Source of the DNA: Parvularcula bermudensis HTCC2503
Lineage (GTDB): Bacteria; Pseudomonadota; Alphaproteobacteria; Caulobacterales; Parvularculaceae
NCBI RefSeq assembly: GCF_000152825.2
Contig: NC_014414.1
Location: forward strand, 1,426,001-1,490,000
Direction of reading: 5' to 3'
DNA: 64,000 nt
The notes under the pieces are model-generated. The model was given only the letters and a program-made list of their open reading frames with translations. It had not been told where the DNA came from and did no database searches. Shown here in pieces: positions 19,914 through 29,413 of this stretch. A program made the position numbers and the translations under genes. Positions within the stretch are counted from its first letter, which is position 1; each line of letters opens with the position of its first letter.

Positions 19914-19927
19914 AACGCTCCCCCGAT

Positions 19928-19946
19928 ATTGATAATCATTCTCAAT
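19928..19946. promoter_or_regulatory. Fur box upstream of the siderophore receptor
   Basis: ATTGATAATCATTCTCAAT matches the 19-bp Fur consensus GATAATGATAATCATTATC at most positions. It lies 15 bases before the receptor start, so Fur would cover the promoter or early transcript under iron sufficiency. Confidence 0.8.
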
Positions 19947-19984
19947 ACGCGCGGGGCATACATGTCTGGATCAAAGCGTGCAAC

Positions 19985-20003
19985 TGAAAATCATTTGCAT
20001 TAT
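19985..20003. promoter_or_regulatory. Second, weaker Fur-box-like site
   Basis: TGAAAATCATTTGCATTAT resembles the core of a Fur site and lies about 57 bases upstream of the first. It is weaker, and the call leans on its position. Confidence 0.5.
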
Positions 20004-20060
20004 GGGGGCGGCAGCGTTCCCCCCCCAAGGTCATGGTCGTTGCGGCAAGGCCCGGCGTCT

Positions 20061-21257
20061 TCAGGCCATGCCGCCCTCATCGGCGCGTCCAGCGAGGAGA
20101 CGCCCACTCATCTGAGACACCGCGCCAAAGCCCATCAGGGCCAGAAGGAGCCAGAAGATCATGCCGAGAACGGGGATCATCGACAGAAGGGCCACCACCA
20201 AAAATCCAAGGGTGGTCCAGCCGATCCGCCCGACAGGCCCTGGCTCCCCCTCGGCCGAGGTCAGGATGGAGCGGAGCAGGGTTCCCGCGCCATAGGCGAT
20301 TCCGGCCAGGCCCAAAGGACCGAGGACGAGCACGATCGCGCCGAGGAGGAAACTCAGTGGCAAGCCGATGATCGTGACCCCGAGCGCGATCATCAAGGCC
20401 GGGCCGAGCAATCCGATGAGAAGGCCCATGCCGAGGCTCGCCAAGGGTTTTGTCCGCACACGCTCCGCCGTGCCGGAGGTCAGCCGGGGAAGAAGGAGGG
20501 CGACGACGACCGCCAGGAGTCCGGCCCCCAAGAACATGATGACGGCAAGGGCAAAGAGACTGGACACCGCTGACGCTGCGGGAGAATTGCCCCATCCTTC
20601 CTCGTCCTCTGACCACTCCTCTACATCGACCTCCCCGCGGATGGTCGCGGCCGGATCGATCTCGACGTTTTTCGCGCGGTAGGTGAGGTCTCCGCCAATC
20701 ACTGTCAGGGGGCCAAGGGTGAGCGTTTCCGCCCTGAGGACCACGTCACCGTCAATCGGCGCGTTGATGTCGATATCTCCCCCCGCGGCTCGTAATTTTC
20801 CGCCGATCGGCGCCATAAGCCGAAGCTCGCCCCCGAAGGCATGCACAGTCCCCCCGATCCGCAAGGGTTCATCCAGCCGAATCTCACCCCCGGCGATGGT
20901 CAAATCGTCTTCGATGGTACCGCTTCGCAACGTGATGTCGCCCCCGGCGAGAAACCCGTCCTCGATCGTCAGCTCGCTCAATTCAAGCTCACCGCCCGCC
21001 AGAACGAGAGTATCCGCCGTCAATCGCCGACTGATCACCTCTCCGGCGGCGGCGATGACATCATCACGGGAGGTCGCTTCGAGGCGGATCTCGCTACCTG
21101 CGAAAAAGCTGATATCGTTCAGGGTCTTCTCGATCGTGAGCTTTTCACCGGCCTCAACCTCGGCTGCCGCGTGAAACGTCGCCCCCCCGACCGTCAATAG
21201 GGCCAAGAGAACAGCCAAGAAGCCGATAGTCCCCGCTCGTTGCCAGTCAATATCCAT
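20061..21257 (-). CDS. Membrane protein with bactofilin-like beta-repeat region
   Basis: 398 aa. A TM helix (FLAVLLALLTVGGATF) opens the protein. Residues about 35-220 are a run of short beta repeats in which each turn ends in GG, GE or GD (AGGELELSEL, AGGDITLRSG, AGGEIRLDEP, FGGELRLMAP, AGGDIDINAP), like the right-handed beta-helix of bactofilins or polymer-forming proteins. The C-terminal part has about four TM helices. By topology the repeats lie outside the cytoplasm, unlike true bactofilins. A family of such membrane proteins is known, but its function is not. It could organise envelope material. Confidence 0.6.
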   Translation of the reverse strand: MDIDWQRAGTIGFLAVLLALLTVGGATFHAAAEVEAGEKLTIEKTLNDISFFAGSEIRLEATSRDDVIAAAGEVISRRLTADTLVLAGGELELSELTIEDGFLAGGDITLRSGTIEDDLTIAGGEIRLDEPLRIGGTVHAFGGELRLMAPIGGKLRAAGGDIDINAPIDGDVVLRAETLTLGPLTVIGGDLTYRAKNVEIDPAATIRGEVDVEEWSEDEEGWGNSPAASAVSSLFALAVIMFLGAGLLAVVVALLLPRLTSGTAERVRTKPLASLGMGLLIGLLGPALMIALGVTIIGLPLSFLLGAIVLVLGPLGLAGIAYGAGTLLRSILTSAEGEPGPVGRIGWTTLGFLVVALLSMIPVLGMIFWLLLALMGFGAVSQMSGRLLAGRADEGGMA

Positions 21258-21424
21258 GGCGATTTGTCCCTCTCTCCCCCTTATTCGTTGAGATGATGAG
21301 CGGCGCCTTGCGCTAAGTCAAAAGTCCCCAGGGGCGATCGCTTTTGGGGCGGGCATTGATCTATGTCAGACCCCCAAGGATCGGTCTGCGGTTAGTGTAA
21401 CGGGAACCCACCTTGGAGGGAGTT

Positions 21425-21913
21425 ATGTCCAGCCCGACGGCGAGACCTGTCCGCAAATCGCGCGCCCCGCGTTCCGCTGCGCAGACCCACGAGGAACCAA
21501 CAATTGCGGGCGAGGAGACATCGAAGGAGCATGGCATCGCGTCGCTCCTTAAGCCGGCGGAATTTCAATATTGGGCGACAGAACATATGAAGGCCTGCAC
21601 GCAAATGACATCGAGGTCGGCGGAGGGCGTCATGACCCTTTGGAGCGAAATGGGGGCCTTTACCGGCCACCGTCTTCAAGCCGGAATGGAAACCGCGAGT
21701 GCGCTGGCAGGCTGCCGAACCGGGGGCGATATTTTCCGGTGCAGTGCGGATTATTGGGATGGGATGATCAGATCCTATGCTGACGAAACCGCAAAATTGG
21801 CCCATCTGGTCGCCGACATGACCAAGTCCGCGACGACGCCCATGGAAGCCTGCAGCGCATCCGCTCTTCAGAGTATTGCCTCAATACCCGAACATAACGG
21901 TATGTTCGTCTAG
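21425..21913 (+). CDS. Phasin family protein
   Basis: 162 aa, helical. The region AEFQYWATEHMKACTQ through QAGMETASALAGCRTGGDIFRCSADYWDGMIRSYADETAKLAHL follows the phasin pattern (helices of amphipathic residues, then ...CKSPxDF...). Phasins coat polyhydroxyalkanoate granules. GGAGG lies before ATG 21425. The TAG stop is inside a CTAGAGC repeat. The gene suggests this organism makes PHA, which is relevant to the PHB-depolymerase-family esterases elsewhere in the window. Confidence 0.65.
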   Translation: MSSPTARPVRKSRAPRSAAQTHEEPTIAGEETSKEHGIASLLKPAEFQYWATEHMKACTQMTSRSAEGVMTLWSEMGAFTGHRLQAGMETASALAGCRTGGDIFRCSADYWDGMIRSYADETAKLAHLVADMTKSATTPMEACSASALQSIASIPEHNGMFV

Positions 21914-21929
21914 AGCCGTTTCAGGTCAA
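21910..21929. repeat. CTAGAGCCGTTTCA repeat end
   Basis: CTAGAGCCGTTTCAGGTCA is the reverse complement of the right end of the element at 3642-3746, with 19 bases shared. It supplies the stop codon of the phasin gene. No matching second end is obvious downstream, so this may be a solo or decayed copy. Confidence 0.6.
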
Positions 21930-22058
21930 CGACAGTCGTGAACCCTTTGGGTCTTTGGTTGATCGCAATTTCTACAAGCGAACCGGAAATTGACTTGGCG
22001 CAAAGCGATAAGGGTCCCACCTGGCGCAGAGTGATCATGGAGTAGAACGGGTGTCCCT

Positions 22059-22619
22059 ATGAATCGCACTCTCATCATCGCGGCGGCTATTCTGGCGGCG
22101 GTCTCCGCGTTCTTTGTGCTCCAGGGGACATTGGTTCGGCGTCCTGACGCGTCATCGACAGTGACCCCTGGGGCCACACTCTCCCCCGCCCCGATAGCGG
22201 TCGGGGATCCGGAGATCGGACGTCGCCTCTTCGTCGCCAGAAGCTGTGTGAGCTGTCATCAGGTTCATGGGATTGGGGGAAGGGCCGGTCCCTCTCTCGA
22301 TGCAGAGCTTTGGGAGGATCGGGCATCCCCAGAAGCGTTTTTTGCGGGCATGTGGCGCGGGGCGCCGCTCATGGTCGAATTACAGAAGCTCGAAATTGGC
22401 TATCAGATCGAATTGGACGGTGAGGATCTCCTCCATCTGGCCGCCTTCGCGTCGGATAAAGAGGCGCAGGAAGCCTTCAGCCTCGACGATGTCCCGCCGC
22501 AGATGCAGGCGCTTTTTCTTGATAAGCAATACGGGTTCGATGAAACCATGCAGGATTTCTACGACCGATATCGCGGCGAGGAATGGGGGCCGTTCTCCCG
22601 CGATCCGGTCGGCGAATAG
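22059..22619 (+). CDS. Membrane-anchored c-type cytochrome
   Basis: 186 aa. An N-terminal helix (RTLIIAAAILAAVSAFFVLQG) anchors a periplasmic domain with one heme-attachment motif CVSCH (Cys63 to His67) in a class I cytochrome context (GRRLFVARSCVSCHQVHGIGG). The rest does not match a named oxidase subunit, and I cannot assign the axial Met. It may carry electrons to a terminal oxidase. Neighbouring fixLJ makes a low-oxygen respiratory role plausible. Confidence 0.75.
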   Translation: MNRTLIIAAAILAAVSAFFVLQGTLVRRPDASSTVTPGATLSPAPIAVGDPEIGRRLFVARSCVSCHQVHGIGGRAGPSLDAELWEDRASPEAFFAGMWRGAPLMVELQKLEIGYQIELDGEDLLHLAAFASDKEAQEAFSLDDVPPQMQALFLDKQYGFDETMQDFYDRYRGEEWGPFSRDPVGE

Positions 22620-22623
22620 CCGT

Positions 22624-22728
22624 CCGTAAAGTCAGCGCTCCGTAAAGTCAGCACTACGGCGCGGCGGCAATCTCTCAAATCGGGCTCTCAGATCGGGCTG
22701 GGCTCTCAGATCGGCGCCTCAGATCGGC
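22624..22728. repeat. Two sets of short direct repeats upstream of fixL
   Basis: CCGTAAAGTCAGC occurs twice (22624-22636 and 22640-22652, period 16). CTCARATCGGS occurs four times (starts 22674, 22687, 22705, 22718; spacings 13, 18, 13), and a partial fifth copy CTCAGATC ends at 22794. They fill the gap between the cytochrome and fixL genes. They could be regulator-binding iterons or a product of slippage. Confidence 0.6.
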
Positions 22729-22793
22729 GGTGAAAAGTCACCGGCTGCGACTTTACCCATGCGGGCAACCTCGTCCATGATACATCTCAGATC

Positions 22794-23927
22794 ATGGAGC
22801 ATGGTGTCCGACATAGCGCGCCGCATGAGGAACTCGAAGCCCTTGTGACGACGGCCGTTGACGCGATCGTTTCGATTGATCGCTTCGGACTTGTGCGACT
22901 CGCCAATCCCGCTACGGAGAAAATGTTCGGCTGGTCGGCAGGTGAGCTGATCGGGAATAAAGTCAATATGCTCATGCCTGAGGGGCATGCGGCTCATCAT
23001 GACGCCTATGTGCAGCGCTATCTTGATGGGGGAGAGGCGCGGATCATCGGGATCGGTCGGCGCGTTCGGGGCAAGCACAAGGACGGCACGGAGTTTCCGG
23101 TCCATCTGAGCGTCGGCGAATTCTCGGTCGAGGGAGATCGCTATTTTGTCGGTATCCTGCGTGACTTGACTGAGGAGCAGCGGGAACATGCCCGGCTTCA
23201 GCAGCTCGAAGATCAGTTGGCGCTGTTTGCCCGCCGCAGCGCCGTGTCCGAAATGGGGGCTTCCCTCGCCCATGAGCTCAATCAACCGCTTACGGCCATC
23301 GACTTATTCCTGACGGCGGCAAAGCGGGCTTTTGGGGCGGATCCCGACAAGGCCCTCACCCTCTTTGAGGAGGCCCGGCGCGAGGCCCAGCGGGCGGGGG
23401 AAATCATTCGGCGTATCCGAAAAATGGTGGAGGGAAACAGCGGTCGGAAAGAGGTCTTTCCCTTAAAGCCGGTGATCGAAGATGCCATCGATTTGTGCCG
23501 CATTTCCGATGAGACCAATCCGGCACGATTTGAGGTCGTGGGGGCGGACGAGGCGTTGGTTCTCGGCGATGAAATCCAGATCCGCCAGGTCCTGGTCAAT
23601 CTCATCAAGAATGCGCTTGAGGCGACGGCGGGACAGCCCGATCGGTGGATCCGAATCGACGTTGCGTGCCATCATTATGTGACAGTGGATGTCACCGATA
23701 ATGGCCCAGGGGTCGCACAGGACGTTGCCGCCCGGCTCTTTGAGCCTTTCCAGTCCACAAAGGCCGAAGGGCTGGGGATCGGCCTGTCGATCTGTCGCAC
23801 CATTGCCGAAAATCACGGCGGCGAATTGCTTCATATCCCTGTCGCCATCGCAGGGCAGGGGGGCGGCGGGGCGTGCTTTCGCTTGAAATTACCCGAAGCC
23901 GACCAGAAAACGGCGAGCGACGAATGA
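22794..23927 (+). CDS. fixL: FixL-type oxygen-sensing heme-PAS histidine kinase
   Basis: 377-aa soluble kinase. The PAS domain (about 15-125) aligns with Bradyrhizobium FixL: the heme-ligating His200 corresponds to His69 in HHDAYVQRY, Arg206 to Arg75, and the distal Arg220 to Arg89 in IIGIGR. His214 of the propionate-contacting loop is Arg83 here. The HisKA helix has His160 (AHELNQPLTAID), followed by an HATPase domain with DNGPGV and GLGIGLS. This predicts oxygen binding that turns off kinase activity. No Shine-Dalgarno sequence is evident before ATG 22794. It overlaps fixJ as ATGA. Confidence 0.88.
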   Translation: MEHGVRHSAPHEELEALVTTAVDAIVSIDRFGLVRLANPATEKMFGWSAGELIGNKVNMLMPEGHAAHHDAYVQRYLDGGEARIIGIGRRVRGKHKDGTEFPVHLSVGEFSVEGDRYFVGILRDLTEEQREHARLQQLEDQLALFARRSAVSEMGASLAHELNQPLTAIDLFLTAAKRAFGADPDKALTLFEEARREAQRAGEIIRRIRKMVEGNSGRKEVFPLKPVIEDAIDLCRISDETNPARFEVVGADEALVLGDEIQIRQVLVNLIKNALEATAGQPDRWIRIDVACHHYVTVDVTDNGPGVAQDVAARLFEPFQSTKAEGLGIGLSICRTIAENHGGELLHIPVAIAGQGGGGACFRLKLPEADQKTASDE

Positions 23928-24526
23928 CCACCATTGCCATTATCGACGATGATCAAGGGTTGCGACGGGCGCTCGTCGCCTTGCTCGAGGGCAGCAATCG
24001 CGAATTGGTCAGTTATGAGAGCGGCGAAGCCTTTCTTGACGAGGTCGCCGACCGGACCATCGATTTGGCCGTGCTGGATCTGAGGCTCCCGGGGTTGAGC
24101 GGCATTAAGGTGCTGGAACGGCTGCGGCCCCTGTCCTTTCCGGTCGTGATGATGAGCGCCAATGGCGATATTCGGACCGCGGTTGACGCCATCAAACTGG
24201 GGGCCACCGATTTTATCGAGAAGCCTTTCACGCCGGAAGATCTCGAAAGCTTGATCGATCGCGTCTTGGGAGATGAGGAACTGAGGGATGGCACTGATCT
24301 CGCTCCCATGCCCGAGGATTGGCCCCAGCTCGATGCGCTGACCCCCCGGGAACGGGAGGTGGCCTTGGCCCTCAATGAAGGGCTGACGAATAAGGAAGTG
24401 GCCCGCCGCTTGGGGTGCAGCCCCCGCACGATTGAGGTCCATCGGGCAAGGGTGTTCCACAAACTAGGGGTGTCGAACATTGCCGGCCTGGTGCGGACCG
24501 TCTCAGGTTTCGATCTGCCGCCCTGA
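23924..24526 (+). CDS. fixJ: FixJ-type response regulator
   Basis: 200 aa: a receiver domain with acidic pocket IIDDDQG and phospho-acceptor Asp52 in VLDLRLPG, Lys in IEKPF, then a LuxR/FixJ helix-turn-helix (LTPREREVALALNEGLTNKEVARRLGCSPRTIEVHRARV). It shares an ATGA overlap with fixL, so it is the cognate partner. In the family, phosphorylated FixJ activates fixK at low oxygen; the fixK-like gene is 143 bases downstream. Confidence 0.92.
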   Translation: MTTIAIIDDDQGLRRALVALLEGSNRELVSYESGEAFLDEVADRTIDLAVLDLRLPGLSGIKVLERLRPLSFPVVMMSANGDIRTAVDAIKLGATDFIEKPFTPEDLESLIDRVLGDEELRDGTDLAPMPEDWPQLDALTPREREVALALNEGLTNKEVARRLGCSPRTIEVHRARVFHKLGVSNIAGLVRTVSGFDLPP

Positions 24527-24669
24527 CCCGGCTCTGGGATGAAGATGCAACCGTTGACCTTAGGAGAACTACGTATGCGGTGCGATCGGAAGATACGCAC
24601 TCCTACGAATTGGCGGGGATGTCCTGAAATGAGACGCTGCGGTTAGGCAGTCAGAAGGAGGGCAGCGTC

Positions 24670-25278
24670 ATGCGGGCCCTGGACGTCAAGACATTGAAAC
24701 GGGGGCAGACCCTGTATGTGGCGGGGGAAGAGGCCACCGCCTTGATGAAAGTGTGTGCGGGAGCGGTCATTTTATCGGTGATTTTGGAGGATGGTCGTCG
24801 CCAGATCGTCGACTTGGTCGGACCTGGAGATCTCGTCCATTTTGAGGTCGAGGGGCCCCTGGACCATTTCGCCGAGGCGCTGACGGATACGGAGATCGCG
24901 CAGATCGACGGCGCGTCGGCCCTGCAGGACCCGGACTTTCGCGCCTATTATCTGGAACAGGCGAGGGCCCGTATGGTGATGGATCGTCGGCATATTACGA
25001 TGCTTGGTCGGAAATCGGCTCAAGAGCGGCTGGCGGATTTTCTCGAATGTTTGGCGGAGTGCCTCGACTGCGGCCCTTCGGCCATCGACCTTCCCATGAC
25101 CCGCCAGCAAATCGCCGACTATCTCGGGCTCACCCTCGAAACGGTTTCGCGGATTTTCGCGCGTTGGGGGCGGGAGGGGCGGCTGCGTCAAGTCTCCCAC
25201 GATCGCTACCTCCTGAGTGACCCGTCAGGGGGCAGGGGGGAGCCGTCCGTGCCCTTGAGCAGATTGTTGACGGCGTAG
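24670..25278 (+). CDS. FNR/CRP-family regulator, FixK-like
   Basis: 202 aa with a cyclic-nucleotide-type beta-roll (residues about 8-85), a dimer helix, and an FNR-type helix-turn-helix (LPMTRQQIADYLGLTLETVSRIFARW). No N-terminal cysteine cluster is present, so it is unlikely to hold an Fe-S cluster like FNR; FixK proteins share this lack. AAGGAGG lies at 24655-24661. The gap upstream contains CTACGTA, reminiscent of FixJ sites, but I would not rely on it. Position after fixLJ supports a FixK role. Confidence 0.82.
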   Translation: MRALDVKTLKRGQTLYVAGEEATALMKVCAGAVILSVILEDGRRQIVDLVGPGDLVHFEVEGPLDHFAEALTDTEIAQIDGASALQDPDFRAYYLEQARARMVMDRRHITMLGRKSAQERLADFLECLAECLDCGPSAIDLPMTRQQIADYLGLTLETVSRIFARWGREGRLRQVSHDRYLLSDPSGGRGEPSVPLSRLLTA

Positions 25279-25420
25279 GGAGGCTGTCAGTCTGTCTGGC
25301 TAGCTGTCTGTCTGAGATTTCGCGGGCCCCCAGCCGCCGCCTTTGCCCCCTATGATCTACCGCAAAGCGGGGGCGCAGCGGCGGCCCTAGGCTCTCATTA
25401 TTTACGAAGGGAGACCGTCC

Positions 25421-26227
25421 ATGGCGATTGGTACCGTTATCGTCCCCGCCTTCGACCCCAAGGGGGTACAGCAGGCGGTCAGTGCTGCCTTGCCATTTGT
25501 CGAGAGCCAGGGCGCTCATCTCGTTGGGCTCCACCTCCGCGAACGCTATCCGGCGAGCCAAGTGCCGGAGTATAATTGGCACGCCGCCGTCCTCAAGGAA
25601 TTCGAGGCCGGGGTGGCGGCCCGGGCCGACGAAATCCGGCATGCCTTTGAGGTCGCCAAGGGCAGTGCCGACGCCACCTGGCTCCAGCCCGAAGGGTCGG
25701 AGGGCCTTGATTTCGGCCCTGCGCTGCGGGCGGCTGACCTGATTGTTGTGCCCAGCCCAAAATGCTGTGATCGGCCCGATGCGGCGGGGTTGATCGAGGA
25801 TATCCTCATCGGATCGGGCCGCCCGGTCCTCCTGGCCCCGGGGACGGTGCCGCCGGCGGTGCCGAAATCCTATCTGATCGGGTGGAATGGCAGTCTTGAA
25901 GCGGCCAGTGCCGTGGCGGTGGCGCGGCCCCTCCTCGACCTCGCCGAACGGGTCAGTGTTGTGTCCGTCGGCAGAGTGACGGGCCTTGTCCCCACGGCCG
26001 AGGCGGTCGCGGATACCTTGCGGCGGGGCGGTATCGCCGCCGAAGTGACCATGCTCGACAAAAAGGGCAGCGTGATGGAAACCTTGCGCAGCGAAGCGGC
26101 TGCGGCGGACATCGATACGCTGCTTGTGGGCGCCTATTCCCATTCCCGTATCCGTGAACGTGTCTTGGGGGGCGTCACCCGCCACACAGTCACGGATCCG
26201 TTCATGCGTACACTGCTGGTTCACTGA
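25421..26227 (+). CDS. Tandem-domain universal stress protein
   Basis: 268 aa with two UspA-like halves. The C-terminal half ends in LLVGAYSHSRIRERVLGGVTRH, the ATP-binding G...G...G(S/T)-type motif of Usp proteins. The N-terminal half has the fold but a weaker motif. Such proteins accumulate in stress and low-oxygen states. The FixK-like gene just upstream hints at its control, though I see no FixK box of the TTGAT-N4-ATCAA kind. Confidence 0.8.
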   Translation: MAIGTVIVPAFDPKGVQQAVSAALPFVESQGAHLVGLHLRERYPASQVPEYNWHAAVLKEFEAGVAARADEIRHAFEVAKGSADATWLQPEGSEGLDFGPALRAADLIVVPSPKCCDRPDAAGLIEDILIGSGRPVLLAPGTVPPAVPKSYLIGWNGSLEAASAVAVARPLLDLAERVSVVSVGRVTGLVPTAEAVADTLRRGGIAAEVTMLDKKGSVMETLRSEAAAADIDTLLVGAYSHSRIRERVLGGVTRHTVTDPFMRTLLVH

Positions 26228-26464
26228 CCAAGCGCCGGCTCGCCAGACATGGCAGGCGCTAGGGAAGGGGGGCGGTGAATGGAATGGGCCACGGCCTTAG
26301 GGCCGCTGCGCCCAAGAAGGCTCTCTTCCCCTCGAAAAGGTCGTTTCATTCCGGCGCTTGTCGGTCCGGGGCTCATTCCCCTAAGACGCTTTGGCCCTGG
26401 GGCGATGACGCTCCCGGGGACAGCTGTCGACAGATGGACAGCGGGGGACGAAGCGAGGCGACCG

Positions 26465-27535
26465 ATGAGCGGAAAAACGGCACTTATCACCGGCGTTACC
26501 GGCCAGGACGGCGCCTATCTTGCTCGCCTCCTGCTGGAAAAGGGGTACACCGTACACGGCGTGAAGCGACGCTCGTCGTCTTTCAACACCGCCCGGGTCG
26601 ATGATATCTATGTCGACCCCCACGATGAGAATGCGCGGTTCTTTCTCCATTATGGCGATCTGACGGACAGCACCAATCTGATCCGCCTCGTGCAAGAAAC
26701 CCAGCCCGACGAACTCTACAATCTCGGCGCCCAGAGCCATGTCCAGGTCTCGTTCGAGACGCCGGAATACACCGCGAATTCCGACGCCTTGGGCACGCTG
26801 AGATTGCTTGAGGCGATCCGGATCCTCAAGCTCGAGGAAAAGACGCGATTCTATCAAGCCTCGACATCGGAATTATACGGCCTTGTCCAGGAGACGCCGC
26901 AGCGCGAGACGACGCCGTTTTATCCGCGATCGCCCTATGGAGCGGCGAAACTCTACGCCTATTGGATCACCGTCAATTATCGCGAGAGCTACCGTCTCCA
27001 CGCGTCGAACGGGATCCTGTTCAACCATGAGAGCCCGCTACGCGGGGAAACCTTCGTGACACGGAAGATCACCCGAGCGGTCGCGGCGATCCATCACGGC
27101 GTTCAGGATACCCTTTACCTCGGCAATCTCGATGCCCAGCGGGATTGGGGCCACGCCAAGGATTATGTCGAGGGCATGTGGCTGATGCTGCAACAAGATG
27201 AGCCCGATGATTATGTGCTCGGGACGGGGGAGATGCACTCTGTGCGGGAGTTTGTTGAAAAGGCCTTCGCCCATGTCGAGAAATCCATTGAATGGCGAGG
27301 CGAGGGGGTCGACGAGATCGGCGTTGATCGCGCTTCCGGCCGGACCCTCGTCAAGGTCGATCCGCGCTATTTCCGTCCTGCTGAGGTCGATCTCTTGCTC
27401 TCCGATCCTGCAAAGGCCCGGGAGAAGCTTGGCTGGCAGAGCACGACCTCGTTCGATCGGTTGGTCCAGGAGATGATGGACAGCGACCTGCAAGTGATCC
27501 TGACCGAGCAGGATCGGCAGGGCCGCTATGACTGA
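26465..27535 (+). CDS. gmd: GDP-mannose 4,6-dehydratase
   Basis: 356-aa extended short-chain dehydrogenase. It has the dinucleotide fold [14 protein letters not shown], then [14 protein letters not shown], the catalytic Tyr-x3-Lys ([11 protein letters not shown]), and [15 protein letters not shown], which is diagnostic of Gmd. It makes GDP-4-keto-6-deoxymannose from GDP-mannose. The frame opens at 26279, but ATG 26465 gives the family start. It overlaps fcl by eight bases. Confidence 0.96.
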   Translation: MSGKTALITGVTGQDGAYLARLLLEKGYTVHGVKRRSSSFNTARVDDIYVDPHDENARFFLHYGDLTDSTNLIRLVQETQPDELYNLGAQSHVQVSFETPEYTANSDALGTLRLLEAIRILKLEEKTRFYQASTSELYGLVQETPQRETTPFYPRSPYGAAKLYAYWITVNYRESYRLHASNGILFNHESPLRGETFVTRKITRAVAAIHHGVQDTLYLGNLDAQRDWGHAKDYVEGMWLMLQQDEPDDYVLGTGEMHSVREFVEKAFAHVEKSIEWRGEGVDEIGVDRASGRTLVKVDPRYFRPAEVDLLLSDPAKAREKLGWQSTTSFDRLVQEMMDSDLQVILTEQDRQGRYD

Positions 27536-28481
27536 TCAGCAGACGCTGTACTCTCTCAGCGGGAAACGGGTCTGGGTCGCCGGCCATCGGGGCATGGTGG
27601 GGAGCGCTCTTCTCCGACGATTGGAGATCGAGGCGCCCGCCGCCCTATTGACCGTGAGCCGGGACGAGGTCGATCTGAGGGACCAGTCGGCGACCAGGGA
27701 ATGGGTCGCGAAGGAGCGCCCCGACGCGGTTTTCGTGCCTGCCGCCAAGGTGGGCGGTATCCACGCCAATGCCGCCTATCCGGCTGAATTCCTCTATGAC
27801 AATGTCATGATTGCCGCGAATGTGATCGAGGCGGCCTTTCGCGTCGGCGTTGAAAAGCTGCTCTTCCTTGGAAGCTCATGCATCTACCCGAAATTCGCGG
27901 CGCAACCGATTGCCGAGGAGGCGCTATTGACAGGGCCGCTTGAGCCCACCAATGAATGGTACGCGATCGCCAAGATCGCAGGCATTAAACTGTGCCAGAG
28001 CTTTCGCCGTCAGTATGGGGCGGATTTTATTTCTGCGATGCCGTCCAATCTTTATGGTCCGGGTGACAATTATCACCCTGAGAACAGTCACGTCCTTCCT
28101 GCCCTCATTCGCAAGGCGCACAGTGCGAAATGTGCAGGACAAAAGGGGATGGAAATTTGGGGGACGGGCACCCCACGCCGTGAATTTCTACATGTCGACG
28201 ATTGTGCCGACGGGTTGGTCCATCTGATGAAAGGCTACAGCGACGAGGCCCTCATCAATGTCGGATCGGGGACGGATATTCCGATATCGGATCTCGCTCT
28301 TCTGGTCATGGACGTGGTCGGTGTTGAGGGAGATCTGTCTCACGATCTCAGCAAGCCCGATGGCACACCCCGAAAGCTGATGGATAATCGCCGGATACGA
28401 GAATTGGGATGGACGCCCGCGATCACTCTGCGTGAGGGGATCGCCCACGCCTATGCGGATTTCCTGGCACGCTACGCCTGA
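27528..28481 (+). CDS. fcl: GDP-L-fucose synthase
   Basis: 317 aa. This epimerase-reductase turns the Gmd product into GDP-L-fucose with NADPH. Motifs include [24 protein letters not shown] (catalytic Ser and Cys region), [13 protein letters not shown] (Tyr-x3-Lys) and [19 protein letters not shown]. With gmd it gives a complete supply of GDP-L-fucose for a polysaccharide or glycolipid; no fucosyltransferase is recognisable in the window. Confidence 0.96.
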   Translation: MTDQQTLYSLSGKRVWVAGHRGMVGSALLRRLEIEAPAALLTVSRDEVDLRDQSATREWVAKERPDAVFVPAAKVGGIHANAAYPAEFLYDNVMIAANVIEAAFRVGVEKLLFLGSSCIYPKFAAQPIAEEALLTGPLEPTNEWYAIAKIAGIKLCQSFRRQYGADFISAMPSNLYGPGDNYHPENSHVLPALIRKAHSAKCAGQKGMEIWGTGTPRREFLHVDDCADGLVHLMKGYSDEALINVGSGTDIPISDLALLVMDVVGVEGDLSHDLSKPDGTPRKLMDNRRIRELGWTPAITLREGIAHAYADFLARYA

Positions 28482-29413
28482 GGCGGGTCGCCCTCACAGT
28501 CATCTTCGATGCAATCCTGGAAAAACGACCAGATCTGCTGGGTCGTCTGATACCCCTGATAGACGGGAATCCTTAGTGCGCGCTGCCAGAGGGTCGGCTT
28601 ACGCCCCGGCCAGGCATGGCCCGATCCCTTGATCAGGTTAAACTCAACCGTCGCGCCTCCATTGGACGATTGCGCACGGACGGTCTGGACCGGCCCCTGG
28701 CACTGCGACAAGGCATCGTCGAGATCGGGGAGGTCGACATTGCTGGCCGAGGCCCAATAATCGAGCCCTTCTTTGACGGCTGGCCAGCGCCGACGGCGAT
28801 GGGTGAAGCGGCCTCGGCCACCGCGAAAAGGGACGTTTTCGTCGCGGTCGCCATGCACATGGATGACCGAAAGGGGGGCCTCGGCGGGCCGATCGAAATC
28901 CGTCATGGCCCCGGCAACGGCAGCCAGGCCGGCAATGCGTCCGGCCATCGCCGACGCGAATGTATACGCCATGGCGGCGCCTTGGGAGAACCCGGTGACG
29001 AAAATCGCCTTTGGGTCAACCGGAGTGTTGACGACAAGCTCGTCCACGAAATGTTCCAGGAAATCGAGGTCGTCCACCTCCGCGAAGGCAGGGCGAACCC
29101 GCTTGTCGTCAGGTGACGCATTCCAACTGAGCGAGCGGGGACGGCGACCACTGCCCGCCGGATAGGCTGTGATGAAGCCCTCTTGTTCCCCCAGGCGATG
29201 GAACTTCGTGATTTTCGCCATGGCAAGGGGATGAGACTTGCCTGGATGAAGGGCAATGACCAGGGGGAAGGGACCCTCCCCATCCTGAGGCACACTGATC
29301 AATGAACGCCGGGGCTGATCGTCATGGAGAAGCGAAAACCGGCTCAGCCCTTCTTTACGAAGGCGGCGCCGCTGCTTCAGCGCTTTCTTCACAGGACGTC
29401 GACGCAAAGCCAT
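28472..29413 (-). CDS. PHB-depolymerase-family (LpqC-like) esterase, cytoplasmic
   Basis: About 313 aa, alpha/beta-hydrolase fold. The nucleophile is Ser in GFSQGA, the acid is probably Asp in [10 protein letters not shown], and the His is in GSGHAWPG. The family includes PHB depolymerases and feruloyl esterases. No signal peptide is seen; the N-terminus is instead very basic ([17 protein letters not shown]). Its ATG 29413 shares a base with the stop of the propeller gene (TGATG), so the two form an operon. It converges on fcl with a 10-base overlap. A second member of this family lies at 50728. Confidence 0.7.
   Translation of the reverse strand: MALRRRPVKKALKQRRRLRKEGLSRFSLLHDDQPRRSLISVPQDGEGPFPLVIALHPGKSHPLAMAKITKFHRLGEQEGFITAYPAGSGRRPRSLSWNASPDDKRVRPAFAEVDDLDFLEHFVDELVVNTPVDPKAIFVTGFSQGAAMAYTFASAMAGRIAGLAAVAGAMTDFDRPAEAPLSVIHVHGDRDENVPFRGGRGRFTHRRRRWPAVKEGLDYWASASNVDLPDLDDALSQCQGPVQTVRAQSSNGGATVEFNLIKGSGHAWPGRKPTLWQRALRIPVYQGYQTTQQIWSFFQDCIEDDCEGDPPQA

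Noticed and set aside
25279-25420. FixK box before the universal stress protein gene
   Set aside because: No TTGAT-N4-ATCAA motif could be found.
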